Below, piece by piece: positions 1 to 8,318 of a DNA stretch of 64,000 bases. The notes beneath the pieces are model-generated. The model saw only the letters and a list, made by a program, of their open reading frames with translations. It made no database searches and had not been told where the DNA came from. A program made the position numbers and the translations under genes. The stretch's first letter is position 1; each line of letters begins with the position of its first letter. This DNA comes from Bacillota bacterium. GTDB lineage: Bacteria; Bacillota; Proteinivoracia; UBA4975; VEMY01. Location: the NCBI GenBank assembly GCA_009711825.1, contig VEMY01000007.1, positions 23,899 through 87,898 on the forward strand, written 5' to 3'.

Positions 1-521
1 TTGCAACGGCGTTGTTCACTGCTCTCTACACCGATACCGGGCGTTTTAGTTATGCCAATACCGACAGCCGCGCGCTGTCGGCCGCTGCCCGCCTGGTTGC
101 TTTAGGGGCCAATCCTAGTTCTGTTTACCGGGCTGTTTATGAAACAAGAAGTATCGGTTATTATAAGTTTTTGGCTGTGGTTTTGGACAAGATTAGTCTG
201 CAGTCTGACGGAAGACTGGCAATTTTGGTACTGCCTCAGACCTTAATCCACCAATTTCAACTGCAGCCTTGGGAGTATGATGATTTGATTGACTATCCCC
301 GCAGCCTTCAAGGTGTGGAGATAGCGGTCGTTGCCAGGGAAGAGGACGATCGGATTCGGGTGTCCTTGCGATCCAAAGGTGATTTTGACGTGTCCAAAAT
401 CGCAGGTGTTTTTGGTGGCGGCGGTCATGTCAATGCTGCCGGAGCCAGCTTGAAACCGCCAATGGACAGTGCCCTAAAACAGTTGGAGAGTTGTTTGCTG
501 AAGGAGCTCAACGGGCGATGA
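1..521 (+). CDS. nrnA: DHH-family phosphoesterase (NrnA-like), C-terminal part, cut by the window edge
   Basis: The reading frame is already open at the left edge (codons in phase from base 3), so only the C-terminal part is present. What is visible is the end of the DHH domain (LYTDTGRFSYANT, typical of NrnA-type proteins) and the DHHA1 substrate-binding domain, including its glycine-rich loop GGGGHVNAAGAS near the C-terminus. NrnA-type enzymes degrade short oligoribonucleotides and 3',5'-pAp in the cytoplasm, using Mn2+ bound by the DHH half, which lies outside the window. The stop overlaps the truB start (ATGA, 518-521), as expected for the rbfA-nrnA-truB order common in Bacillota. Family assignment is firm; the exact substrate is inferred. 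Confidence 0.85.
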   Translation, partial: ATALFTALYTDTGRFSYANTDSRALSAAARLVALGANPSSVYRAVYETRSIGYYKFLAVVLDKISLQSDGRLAILVLPQTLIHQFQLQPWEYDDLIDYPRSLQGVEIAVVAREEDDRIRVSLRSKGDFDVSKIAGVFGGGGHVNAAGASLKPPMDSALKQLESCLLKELNGR

Positions 522-1390
522 ATGGGTTTTTGGCGCTAAACAAACCGGAAGGAATTAGTTCCCACCAGGCAGTGGGCAGAATACGTCGGCTTTGCGGAGT
601 CAAAAAAGTCGGGCATACTGGTACTTTAGACCCCGCCGCCGGTGGCCTTCTACTTGTTGCCATTGGCAAGGCTACACGGCTCAGTGAGTATTTCCTTGAT
701 AGCACAAAGGCCTACCGGGCGGTTGTTCATTTTGGCTCGGCGACAGATACTTATGACCGGGAGGGCAATGTTCAACGCAGTGTCAGCGATTTTCTGCTCT
801 CGCGGGCTCAAATAAACGCCGCACTCTCAATGTTTCAAGGGGAAATAATGCAGAAACCACCTGCCGCTTCTGCTCTAAAAGTGCAGGGCAAGCGGGCATA
901 CGAACTATTTCGCTCCGGCCAGACTCCTGATTTACCCCCTCGGAAGGTGACAATCTATGATTTGCAAGTTGTCAGCGCTCCCAAATTGATTAAACCTGAG
1001 TCGCCTCAGCTTGTTCTAGATATTGAGTGTTCCAAAGGCACATATATTCGCTCGCTGGCTAATGATTTGGGGGACGCCGTCAAATGTCCCGCTCATCTCG
1101 CCGGTCTTTTGCGTACCAAAATTGGTAGCATTTCATTGGCACAGGCGGTAGAACTTGACGATTTGGACCGGGAGACGATTCAGGCTAACATGCTGGATAT
1201 GGCTGTGGCGGTTACAAACCTTCCTCGATTGAAAGTAGGTGAAACTACCGGGCAACGTATCGCCCATGGTCTGAAGTTTAAAAACGAATCTATCAAGGCC
1301 GGACCGGTTGCTTTGTTCTGTAATCAGCAGCTGATTGGAATCGGTGATATAGAAAATTATTTGGTAAGGCCGGTTAAAGTTTTGGTTTAG
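518..1390 (+). CDS. truB: tRNA pseudouridine(55) synthase TruB
   Basis: Converts U55 to pseudouridine in the T-loop of tRNAs. The protein (290 aa) begins MNGFLALNKPEG and carries the TruB catalytic motif GHTGTLDPAAGG with nucleophile Asp38. GTYIRSLANDLG, the downstream conserved block, follows near residue 180. An upstream in-frame TTG at 491 would add nine unsupported residues; ATG 518 has AAGGAG 13 nt upstream and a 4-base ATGA overlap with the preceding gene, so it is preferred. Length and neighbours (nrnA before, ribF after) are standard for Bacillota. Confidence 0.95.
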   Translation: MNGFLALNKPEGISSHQAVGRIRRLCGVKKVGHTGTLDPAAGGLLLVAIGKATRLSEYFLDSTKAYRAVVHFGSATDTYDREGNVQRSVSDFLLSRAQINAALSMFQGEIMQKPPAASALKVQGKRAYELFRSGQTPDLPPRKVTIYDLQVVSAPKLIKPESPQLVLDIECSKGTYIRSLANDLGDAVKCPAHLAGLLRTKIGSISLAQAVELDDLDRETIQANMLDMAVAVTNLPRLKVGETTGQRIAHGLKFKNESIKAGPVALFCNQQLIGIGDIENYLVRPVKVLV

Positions 1391-1401
1391 GAGTGGTAGC
1401 G

Positions 1402-2334
1402 GTGGAGATATATTTTGATTACAGACAGGTTCCTGCAACTGACAGCACTGTTACCCTGGGAAACTTCGATGGCTTTCACAAAGGGCATCAGGAAATCGTA
1501 GAGCGCACTGTGGAAACAGCGCTTAAAAATGAAACACGTTCTTTGGCGATGACTTTTCATCCCCACCCCAGGCAATTATTCTCCGGAGATCTTTCGCTAC
1601 TTACGCCTCTGGAGTCCAAGATTCGTCTGTTTAAGCAGACAGGGATAGATGTTATGTTGGTGCAGCCCTTCACAAAACAATTTTCTGCTTTATCGCCGGA
1701 AGATTTTATCAAAACCGTGCTTGTTGACCACCTCCAGACTCGCCATGTTATTGTGGGGTATGACTATTGTTTTGGTAAGTCGGGTAGCGGCAATCACCGG
1801 TTGTTTTCGGCACAGGGCAGCAAGTATGGTTATGCTACAGATGTTGTCAGCGCGATAAAATACGATGATGAAATCATCAGTAGCACTGCAATCCGCAAAT
1901 ATTTGGCCGCCGGGGAGTTGGAGATTGTGGCCAGGTATATGGGGAGACCGTACTTTTTAGAGGGTAAAGTAGAGTTTGGCGCCGGCCGGGGAACACGGCT
2001 GGGCTTCCCCACAGCCAATATATATCCAAAAAAGTTTTCAGCTTTGCCGGCCTTTGGTGTCTATTTGGTCCGGATAAGCGGGGCAACCACTGCCCCCCAC
2101 TGGGGAGTGGCAAATATCGGGCATCGTCCTACTTTTTCCGGTGATAATACATCCTTGGAAGCGTATCTGTTTAACTTTGACGGTAATCTTTATGGCAAGA
2201 AGCTAACCGTGGAATTTTATAAGCAAATTCGTGAAGAACGTTCTTTCTCTGATTCCCGAGAATTGATTCAGCAGATTGCTGCCGACATAGAAACTGCGAA
2301 AGCTTTACTTAAAAATGACAATATGCTAAAATGA
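1402..2334 (+). CDS. ribF: Bifunctional riboflavin kinase / FAD synthetase
   Basis: Makes FMN from riboflavin and FAD from FMN. The N-terminal FAD-synthetase domain shows the nucleotidyltransferase motif GNFDGFHKGH at about residues 19-28 and the later STAIRKYL block. The C-terminal flavokinase domain shows RGTRLGFPTANI. Start choice: a GTG at 1393 lies inside the ribosome binding site AGGAG (1389-1393) and cannot use it, while GTG 1402 sits 8 nt downstream of it, giving 310 aa. The ribosome binding site itself overlaps the truB stop codon, so the two genes are translationally linked. Confidence 0.93.
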   Translation: MEIYFDYRQVPATDSTVTLGNFDGFHKGHQEIVERTVETALKNETRSLAMTFHPHPRQLFSGDLSLLTPLESKIRLFKQTGIDVMLVQPFTKQFSALSPEDFIKTVLVDHLQTRHVIVGYDYCFGKSGSGNHRLFSAQGSKYGYATDVVSAIKYDDEIISSTAIRKYLAAGELEIVARYMGRPYFLEGKVEFGAGRGTRLGFPTANIYPKKFSALPAFGVYLVRISGATTAPHWGVANIGHRPTFSGDNTSLEAYLFNFDGNLYGKKLTVEFYKQIREERSFSDSRELIQQIAADIETAKALLKNDNMLK

Positions 2335-2350
2335 CAACGGATTAACCTTT

Positions 2351-2387
2351 GGCTCTGAAATTCGCTGACCTCGACGGTTTCTGGGCC
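2351..2387 (+). promoter_or_regulatory. Hairpin in the rpsO leader, candidate S15 autoregulatory site
   Basis: Bases 2351-2360 (GGCTCTGAAA) pair with 2378-2387 (TTTCTGGGCC), leaving one U-U mismatch and one G-U wobble, around a 17-nt loop that can itself form a short CC/GG stem. The element lies 36 nt upstream of the rpsO start in the 88-nt ribF-rpsO gap. Ribosomal protein S15 is known to repress its own mRNA in several bacteria by binding structured leaders. That this hairpin does so is inference. Confidence 0.4.
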
Positions 2388-2422
2388 TTTGGCGTTTCCA
2401 AAACAATGGAGGTGAATTTATT

Positions 2423-2692
2423 TTGTCGCTGAATACCGAACGCAAGCAGGAAATCATCGGTTCTTTCAAAGCTCATGACGGTGATACCGGTTCTCCAGAA
2501 GTGCAAATTGCCCTTCTTACCGAACGGATTAATCATTTAACCGGTCACCTTAAAGAGCACAAGAAAGACCACCACTCCCGGCGCGGACTGTTGAAAATGG
2601 TCGGGCGCAGGCGCTCTTTGCTCAACTATCTGAAAAAAGTTGATGTAAATCGTTATCGGGAAATTCTTGACAAACTTAATCTGCGTAAATAA
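2423..2692 (+). CDS. rpsO: 30S ribosomal protein S15
   Basis: Primary 16S rRNA-binding protein of the small subunit, at the usual 89 aa. Conserved S15 segments are visible: [17 protein letters not shown] near residue 20, [15 protein letters not shown] in the middle and the basic C-terminus. The start is TTG, 9 nt after GGAGGTG (2408-2414). The gene is followed at once by an intrinsic terminator whose stem begins in the stop codon. Position between ribF and pnp is conserved. Confidence 0.97.
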   Translation: MSLNTERKQEIIGSFKAHDGDTGSPEVQIALLTERINHLTGHLKEHKKDHHSRRGLLKMVGRRRSLLNYLKKVDVNRYREILDKLNLRK

Positions 2693-2717
2693 AAGCGGGG
2701 AGACCCGCTTTTATTTG
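2691..2717 (+). terminator. Intrinsic terminator after rpsO
   Basis: A 9-bp perfect stem, AAAAGCGGG (2691-2699) with CCCGCTTTT (2704-2712), GAGA loop, followed by TATTT. It overlaps the rpsO stop codon and lies 30 nt before pnp, so it may be partly read through. The rpsO-pnp junction is a known processing point in bacteria. Confidence 0.75.
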
Positions 2718-2742
2718 AATTAACCTGAAAGGAGGAAATTGC

Positions 2743-4851
2743 TTGAGAAGAGAATTTGATTTTTCCGGTCGGACTTTAGTTGTCGAGCTCGATAAGTATG
2801 CCAAACAGGCCAATGGCGCTGTCATGGTCCGATATGGAGAGACGACCACCGTGGTCACCGCCACAGCTTCAAAACAGCCCCGGGAAGGTATTGACTTTTT
2901 TCCTTTAACGGTGGATTACGAAGAAAGGATGTACTCGGTGGGTAAGATTCCCGGCGGGTTTATCAAAAGGGAGGGCCGGCCTACCGAGAAGGCGATTCTA
3001 GCAGCCCGCTTGACTGACAGGCCATTGCGTCCGCTATTTCCTGACGGCTTTAGGAATGCCGTTCATATCGTAGCCACAGTGATGAGTGTGGACCAGGATA
3101 ATCCACCAGAAATTGCTGCGATTAATGGAGCTTCAATTGCCCTTTCCATTTCGGATATCCCCTTTGCCGGACCGGTTGGCGCAGTGATGATTGGCTATGT
3201 TGATGACAAATTGGTGGTCAATCCTACTCAAGAGCAGCGGGAAGCCAGCAAGTTGAACCTGATTGTGGCCGGTACAGCCGATGCGATTATGATGGTGGAA
3301 GCAGGTGCCCACGAGGTCAGTCAGGAAATTGTCGTTGACGCGCTTCTGCTGGCTCATCAAGAAATTCAGAAACTGGTTGAGTTTCAAAACAAACTGGTTG
3401 CGGAATTCGGCAAGCCAAAAATGGAAGTGACATTGAAAGCGATTCCCGAAGAAATTAGCAAGGCTGTTGAGGAGTTCGCTCATGATGAGTTGCATCAGGC
3501 GCTGACCATCAACGATAAGTTAGCGCGGGAGAATAGGATCGACGAAATCCAGGCTGATTTTCTGGCTCAGTATGAAGAAGATCCTGAGGTTGCCCCATTA
3601 GCCAAATCTGCGTTTTACAATTTCCTGAAGTCTGTAATGCGCAAACGAATCCTCACCCAGCAACTGCGACCCGATGGTCGTGGACCTGAGGAAATTCGTC
3701 CCATATCCAGCGAGGTGGCTGTTCTGCCCCGCACCCATGGCTCGGGACTATTCACCCGCGGCCAGACACAGGTACTGAATGCATGCACTTTAGGTGTGAT
3801 GGGCGATGTGCAGATTCTAGACGGCTTGGGATTGGAAGAATCCAAACGGTTTATCCATCACTATAATTTCCCGCCGTTTAGCGTCGGTGAAGCCGGCTTT
3901 ATGCGTGGTCCCGGCCGCCGGGAAATCGGACACGGCGCATTGGCGGAACGAGCTTTGGAGCCGATGATTCCCAGTGAAGAAGATTTCCCTTACACAATTC
4001 GACTGGTATCCGAGGTTTTGGAATCCAACGGCTCGACATCAATGGCCAGCGTATGTGCCGGGACATTGGCAATGATGGACGCCGGCGTTCCACTGAAAGC
4101 ACCTGTGGCAGGTATCGCCATGGGGTTGATTAAAGAGAATGACGACTATGAAATCCTCACCGATATTCAGGGGATGGAAGACTTTATGGGTGATATGGAC
4201 TTCAAAGTCGCTGGGACCCGTAAAGGCATCACCGCCCTGCAAATGGATATCAAAGTTCACGGTCTGAACAGGGAGATCCTATCCCGGGCACTTGGCCAGG
4301 CAGTCGCAGCTTATAATTCAATACTGGACAAAATAACCGCAGTGATTTCCGAACCCCGGGCAGAACTTTCGCCGTATGCTCCCAGAATTATTATCTTGAA
4401 GATTTCTGCCGACAAGATACGCGAGGTAATCGGACCTGGTGGCAAAACAGTAAATAAGATCATTGAAGAGACCGGCGTCAAGATTGATATTGAAAACGAC
4501 GGCACCATTTACATTGCCTCTGTCGATCAAGCTGCTGGCGCCCGCGCTAAGGAGATCATCGAAGAACTGGTGAAGGAAGTTGAACCAGGCGAGGTTTACA
4601 TGGGCAAGGTAACGCGAGTGGAGCGGTACGGTGCCTTTGTCGAAGTTCTTCCTGGCAAAGAGGGATTGGTTCACATTTCACAACTGGCACGCAAACGGGT
4701 TGCAAAAACCGAAGACGTTGTCAAGGTTGGTGATTTTATCGAGGTCAAGGTCACCGATATTGACGACAAAGGCAGAATCAATCTTTCCCATAAAGTTTTG
4801 CTGCCTCCAGAAGAAAACGAGGACGGCCAAAACAAGAAAGACCATAAATAA
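2743..4851 (+). CDS. pnp: Polyribonucleotide nucleotidyltransferase (PNPase)
   Basis: Phosphorolytic 3'-to-5' exoribonuclease that also makes RNA tails. The 702-aa protein has the full family layout: two RNase PH-like domains separated by the helical linker (about residues 1-550), a KH domain with [10 protein letters not shown] near residue 564, and an S1 domain from about residue 617 ([16 protein letters not shown]). The core FTRGQTQVL and [13 protein letters not shown] motifs are present. The TTG start follows AAAGGAGG by about 7 nt. The last ten residues are a charged tail. Confidence 0.97.
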   Translation: MRREFDFSGRTLVVELDKYAKQANGAVMVRYGETTTVVTATASKQPREGIDFFPLTVDYEERMYSVGKIPGGFIKREGRPTEKAILAARLTDRPLRPLFPDGFRNAVHIVATVMSVDQDNPPEIAAINGASIALSISDIPFAGPVGAVMIGYVDDKLVVNPTQEQREASKLNLIVAGTADAIMMVEAGAHEVSQEIVVDALLLAHQEIQKLVEFQNKLVAEFGKPKMEVTLKAIPEEISKAVEEFAHDELHQALTINDKLARENRIDEIQADFLAQYEEDPEVAPLAKSAFYNFLKSVMRKRILTQQLRPDGRGPEEIRPISSEVAVLPRTHGSGLFTRGQTQVLNACTLGVMGDVQILDGLGLEESKRFIHHYNFPPFSVGEAGFMRGPGRREIGHGALAERALEPMIPSEEDFPYTIRLVSEVLESNGSTSMASVCAGTLAMMDAGVPLKAPVAGIAMGLIKENDDYEILTDIQGMEDFMGDMDFKVAGTRKGITALQMDIKVHGLNREILSRALGQAVAAYNSILDKITAVISEPRAELSPYAPRIIILKISADKIREVIGPGGKTVNKIIEETGVKIDIENDGTIYIASVDQAAGARAKEIIEELVKEVEPGEVYMGKVTRVERYGAFVEVLPGKEGLVHISQLARKRVAKTEDVVKVGDFIEVKVTDIDDKGRINLSHKVLLPPEENEDGQNKKDHK

Positions 4852-4876
4852 AAGCAGCACTCAGGCTGCTTTTTTA
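4851..4876 (+). terminator. Intrinsic terminator after pnp
   Basis: Stem AAAGCAGC (4851-4858) with GCTGCTTT (4865-4872), six-base loop, then a T-rich run. It overlaps the pnp stop codon. Confidence 0.75.
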
Positions 4877-4941
4877 TTTTGAGAAAAAAAGACATAAGTT
4901 TAATTAGCTAACTGTACATATAATATGGGGAGGTGTGAAGT

Positions 4942-5961
4942 ATGCGGGTGTTTTGGGTGCTCAGGGCTAAAACCCTGTTATTTGGCTTGATGGCGGCCTT
5001 TATGTTGCTCTTGATTTTATACTCGTGGAACACAGCCGCCCAGACAGTTTTTCCCTGGGGAAGAAATAATGTCTATTTCATGGGACATAGCATTGACCCA
5101 AAAGAACCTGGCTTGGAGGAACTGGTGCGGGAGTTGACAGCCGGTCTCGACCAACCGCCGCTGTCTGCTGCCTATGATGAGGTCAATGAAGCGGTAATTC
5201 CGGAAATAAACGGGTTTGAGATAGTATTGGACGAAACGGTTGAGCGGATAAAGTCAGCGCGGAAAGGGAGTACTGTTACTCCGGTCTGGCGCGAAACGGC
5301 TCCCGAACAGCGAATCGGAGATTTTGCCGAGCTGCCGATTTATGCAGGTAATCCGATTCGGAACCAGGTCGCGCTGGTTGTAAATGTGTCCTGGGGGAAC
5401 GAATACTTGCTGGAAATGTTAGATATTTTTGCAGAAGAAGCGGTTAACGCCAGTTTTTTCCTGGTCGGTCGCTGGGCTGAGGAAAATCCCGACCTGGTGA
5501 CAATGCTCGTTGAGGCGGGACATGAACTGGGTAACCATGGCTATTCTGACCCACATATGAAAGATCTGTCTACTGAGGCAATTCAGGAAGAAATCCGCCG
5601 GACCAACGAAATAATTACTGAAATGACTGGTGGGATACCGCAGTGGTTCAGTCCGCCCTATGGCGAAAAAGAATCAAAAATTTTCGCAACTGCTGCCGAC
5701 ATGGATATGCATACTGTCTTATGGTCGCTGGATACAATTGACTGGACACTGCCTGGAGAAGATCAAATTGTAAGCAGAATTCTTGACAATATGCATCATG
5801 GAGCGATTGTTCTGATGCATCCTACCGAACAAACTCCTGGCGCACTCCGGCGAATTATCGCCGGCATCAAGCAGAAGGATTTAGAACTGGTCACAGTTGG
5901 TCAAATATTGGATCCGACCTATTGGCCGGCCAAGTACAGCATACTCTGGACAGGGCATTGA
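4942..5961 (+). CDS. ylxY: Membrane-anchored NodB/polysaccharide-deacetylase-like protein (YlxY-like), probably catalytically altered
   Basis: 339 aa with one N-terminal membrane segment (about residues 12-28) and a NodB-fold domain from about residue 140, predicted outside the membrane. NodB enzymes remove acetyl groups from peptidoglycan or chitin-type sugars. Here the usual first motif TFDDG or TFDxSWG reads VVNVSWG (Asn148 for the catalytic Asp), the HxxxH metal motif reads HGYSDPH (Asp203 where the second His is expected, His two residues later) and RPPYG reads FSPPYG (Ser237 for Arg). The last motif, VLMHPTEQT, is intact. Position between pnp and ymxH-dpaA matches B. subtilis ylxY. Fold assignment is firm; deacetylase activity is doubtful. 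Confidence 0.82.
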   Translation: MRVFWVLRAKTLLFGLMAAFMLLLILYSWNTAAQTVFPWGRNNVYFMGHSIDPKEPGLEELVRELTAGLDQPPLSAAYDEVNEAVIPEINGFEIVLDETVERIKSARKGSTVTPVWRETAPEQRIGDFAELPIYAGNPIRNQVALVVNVSWGNEYLLEMLDIFAEEAVNASFFLVGRWAEENPDLVTMLVEAGHELGNHGYSDPHMKDLSTEAIQEEIRRTNEIITEMTGGIPQWFSPPYGEKESKIFATAADMDMHTVLWSLDTIDWTLPGEDQIVSRILDNMHHGAIVLMHPTEQTPGALRRIIAGIKQKDLELVTVGQILDPTYWPAKYSILWTGH

Positions 5962-5963
5962 CT

Positions 5964-6221
5964 ATGGAGTTGATGCGATTTTCCGAACTGGCTAACAAGG
6001 AAGTAATTAATGTGGATAATGGAAAGTGCATGGGGATTTTTGCCGATTGTGATATAAGAATTGACCCGAAAACAGGTAAAATTTTGGAGATAATTTTAAC
6101 AGGTCGCAGCGGTTGGGTGAGCTTGTTTCTGAGTAGCGGTCCCGCGCATGTGATTCCCTGGGAATCGGTGATTCGTATCGGAGTGGATACAATTATCGTT
6201 ACCCTCGGCAACTCTGGCTGA
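5964..6221 (+). CDS. ymxH: YlmC/YmxH-family sporulation protein (PRC-barrel)
   Basis: A small (85 aa) single PRC-barrel-like protein. MRFSELANKEVINVDNGKCMG and the closing WESVIRIGVDTIIV are typical of the YlmC/YmxH family, found almost only in spore formers. The molecular role is not established. The start is either ATG 5964 or ATG 5973; neither has a strong ribosome binding site, and the short gap to the preceding stop (TGA 5959-5961) suggests translational coupling. In B. subtilis ymxH also lies directly before dipicolinate synthase. Confidence 0.8.
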   Translation: MELMRFSELANKEVINVDNGKCMGIFADCDIRIDPKTGKILEIILTGRSGWVSLFLSSGPAHVIPWESVIRIGVDTIIVTLGNSG

Positions 6222-6286
6222 TTGGCTGATAATATTCAATAAACCACTGGGTATACTAGTTATAGCTTAGATAAGGAGGTTGCCCA

Positions 6287-6772
6287 GTGGAAAGAACAGT
6301 TGTGGCATATTACGAAAACAGAGATGAGGCTGAACGCAGCGTACGGTCCCTCCGTGAGCGCGGTTTCGGCGACAATGAGATTTCGATTCTGGCCAAGGAC
6401 GAGGAGCAAAGCCAGGAAAGAGAACGTACAGAGATGGGTTATGAAGACCAAAACCTGGCAGACGGAACCATAACCGGTGGTGCATTGGGTGGTTTAGCGG
6501 GGCTGGCCATGGGCGCAGGTGCGCTTTTAATTCCCGGCTTTGGCCCGATTATTGCTGCGGGACCGTTGGCCGGGGTTTTGACCGGTGCTCTGACCGGTGG
6601 AGTGGCCGGTGGTTTGATTGATTACGGCATTCCGGAAGAAAAGAGTCGCCAATATGAAGAAAAACTGCACCAGGGTAAGGTGCTGGCGATTATAAAAACT
6701 GATGAAGATAAGGCCCGGGAAGCCAGGGAGATCATGGATCAGACCGGCGGAAGGGAAACTGAAATTCACTAA
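6287..6772 (+). CDS. YflT/GsiB-type stress protein with glycine-zipper segment
   Basis: 161 aa. Residues 1-50 match the general stress protein 17M (YflT-like) pattern: VVAYYENRDEAERSVRSL followed by GFGDNEISILAKD. Residues 60-116 are a glycine/alanine-rich hydrophobic stretch with repeated small-residue spacing (GGALGGLAGLAMGAG and GALTGGVAGGLID), as in glycine-zipper membrane segments. The C-terminus GKVLAIIKTDEDKA returns to a soluble fold. GTG start, 6-7 nt after AAGGAGG. It is a single gene with its own terminator. Precise function is unknown; a role in general stress is inferred from the family. Confidence 0.75.
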   Translation: MERTVVAYYENRDEAERSVRSLRERGFGDNEISILAKDEEQSQERERTEMGYEDQNLADGTITGGALGGLAGLAMGAGALLIPGFGPIIAAGPLAGVLTGALTGGVAGGLIDYGIPEEKSRQYEEKLHQGKVLAIIKTDEDKAREAREIMDQTGGRETEIH

Positions 6773-6780
6773 ATTACACC

Positions 6781-6815
6781 AGGCAGCGGAAAACAGGACC
6801 GCTGCCTGATTCTTT
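6781..6815 (+). terminator. Intrinsic terminator after the stress-protein gene
   Basis: A 9-bp perfect stem, AGGCAGCGG (6781-6789) with CCGCTGCCT (6799-6807), followed by GATTCTTTT. Confidence 0.75.
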
Positions 6816-6853
6816 TGCATAGAGTGATAGAGAAAGGATAGAGGAGGATACCT

Positions 6854-7735
6854 GTGTCACGTTATAAACTTGCAATTGTCGGCGGTGATTTGCGGGAACT
6901 TTATTTGGCTGGTCATTTTTTATCCCAGGGACATCTTATAAACCTCTGCGGCTTTGACCAGTTTCCAGAACCACCTGTAAGCAATATCGAAGACTATAGA
7001 CTGGCATTGACGGATGTGGATGCGGTAATCCTGCCATTGGCGGGAACTACAGAAGCTTTAGAACCCAAAGCCAAGTTCAGCGCTTGTCCGCCTAAGCTTA
7101 ACCATGAGTTCTTTGCCAGTGTTCCGGCGCAGGCGCCGGTATTTGTCGGCTGGGCCAGGGATGAGATGCGTGAAGATGCCGCCCGCGCCAACTGTAAACT
7201 GATTGAAATCGCCGAAGATGATGAGTTGGCAATTCTCAATTCGATTCCCACGGCTGAAGGGGCGATTGCCATTGCGATGGAAAATACTGCGATTACGGTT
7301 CATGGCAGCCAGGCGCTGGTTTTTGGTATGGGCCGCTGTGGTTTTTCATTGGCTCGTATGTTGAAAGGGATTGGCGCTGAAACGACTGTGGTTGCCCGCA
7401 AGGCAGCCGACCTGGCGCGAGCCTATGAAGCTGGCTTAAACTACTGTCATTACAGTGATCTGTCTCAGATTATCAGCAATCAAGAGTTAATATTCAACAC
7501 TGTGCCAAAACTGGTGCTGGATGCAGAATTGCTGCAAGCGGCGACGAACTGCCAGGTTATTGTTGACATTGCTTCCGGTCGCGGCGGCACTGATTTTGAA
7601 GCGGCCAGGGAACTCGGTCTGCAAGCGATTCTGGCCCCGGGACTGCCGGGCAAAGTTGCTCCGGTTACTGCCGGAAAGATACTGACACAGGTTTACCCCC
7701 GTCTGTTGAAAGAACATGGAGTTTCGGGGAGGTAG
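6854..7735 (+). CDS. dpaA: Dipicolinate synthase subunit A
   Basis: With DpaB it converts the lysine-pathway intermediate dihydrodipicolinate into dipicolinic acid, the Ca2+-chelating compound of the spore core, in the mother cell. The protein (293 aa) has an N-terminal domain beginning YKLAIVGGDLRELYLAGHF and a C-terminal NAD(P)-binding Rossmann fold with GMGRCGFSLARML. GTG start with AGAGGAGG 7 nt upstream. dpaB follows after 5 nt and asd-dapG-dapA after that, so substrate supply and use are in one transcription unit. A weak CATAGAGTG element at 6818-6826 resembles a mother-cell sigma -10 but has no convincing -35. Confidence 0.95.
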   Translation: MSRYKLAIVGGDLRELYLAGHFLSQGHLINLCGFDQFPEPPVSNIEDYRLALTDVDAVILPLAGTTEALEPKAKFSACPPKLNHEFFASVPAQAPVFVGWARDEMREDAARANCKLIEIAEDDELAILNSIPTAEGAIAIAMENTAITVHGSQALVFGMGRCGFSLARMLKGIGAETTVVARKAADLARAYEAGLNYCHYSDLSQIISNQELIFNTVPKLVLDAELLQAATNCQVIVDIASGRGGTDFEAARELGLQAILAPGLPGKVAPVTAGKILTQVYPRLLKEHGVSGR

Positions 7736-7740
7736 ACACA

Positions 7741-8313
7741 ATGAAAGACAAACGAATCGGTTTTGGTATCACCGGTTCCCATTGCACATTAGAAAAGATT
7801 ATTGGACCGATGCAGAAACTAATCGATGACGGCAATGAGGTTTGGCCGATTGTTTCGCCCAGTGTTCGTGATTGCGATACCCGTTTCGGCACTGCGCGCC
7901 ATTGGTTGGAGCAGATTGAGTCCATCTGTCAACGTCCGGTAATCGAAAACATTGTAACTGCGGAACCCGTGGGGCCAAAATTGAATCTGGATATTATGGT
8001 ATTGGCCCCTTGCACAGGGAATACAATTGCCAAGCTGGCTTTAGGGATAACTGATACAGCTGTTACAATGGCGGCAAAAGCTCAACTGCGTAATCGTCGT
8101 CCGGTTCTACTGGCAATTGCAACAAATGATGGTCTGGCGGCAAATGCTAAGAATATTGGTCTGTTGATGGATAAAAAGCATGTTTACTTCGTTCCCTTTG
8201 GCCAGGATGATCCTGTTGGAAAGCCAACTTCAGTAGTTGCCCATTTTGATTTGTTGTTGAAAGCCATGGAAGCCGCTCTGGCGGAACAGCAAATCCAACC
8301 TCTGCTAAGGTAA
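7741..8313 (+). CDS. dpaB: Dipicolinate synthase subunit B (flavoprotein)
   Basis: Flavoprotein partner of DpaA, 190 aa, a single flavin-binding domain of the UbiX/Dfp type. GFGITGSHCTLEK at the N-terminus and LAPCTGNTIAKLALGITDTAVTMA in the middle are characteristic. ATG start with GGGGAGGT upstream. It lies between dpaA and asd, as in B. subtilis spoVFB. Confidence 0.95.
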   Translation: MKDKRIGFGITGSHCTLEKIIGPMQKLIDDGNEVWPIVSPSVRDCDTRFGTARHWLEQIESICQRPVIENIVTAEPVGPKLNLDIMVLAPCTGNTIAKLALGITDTAVTMAAKAQLRNRRPVLLAIATNDGLAANAKNIGLLMDKKHVYFVPFGQDDPVGKPTSVVAHFDLLLKAMEAALAEQQIQPLLR

Positions 8314-8318
8314 AATTT

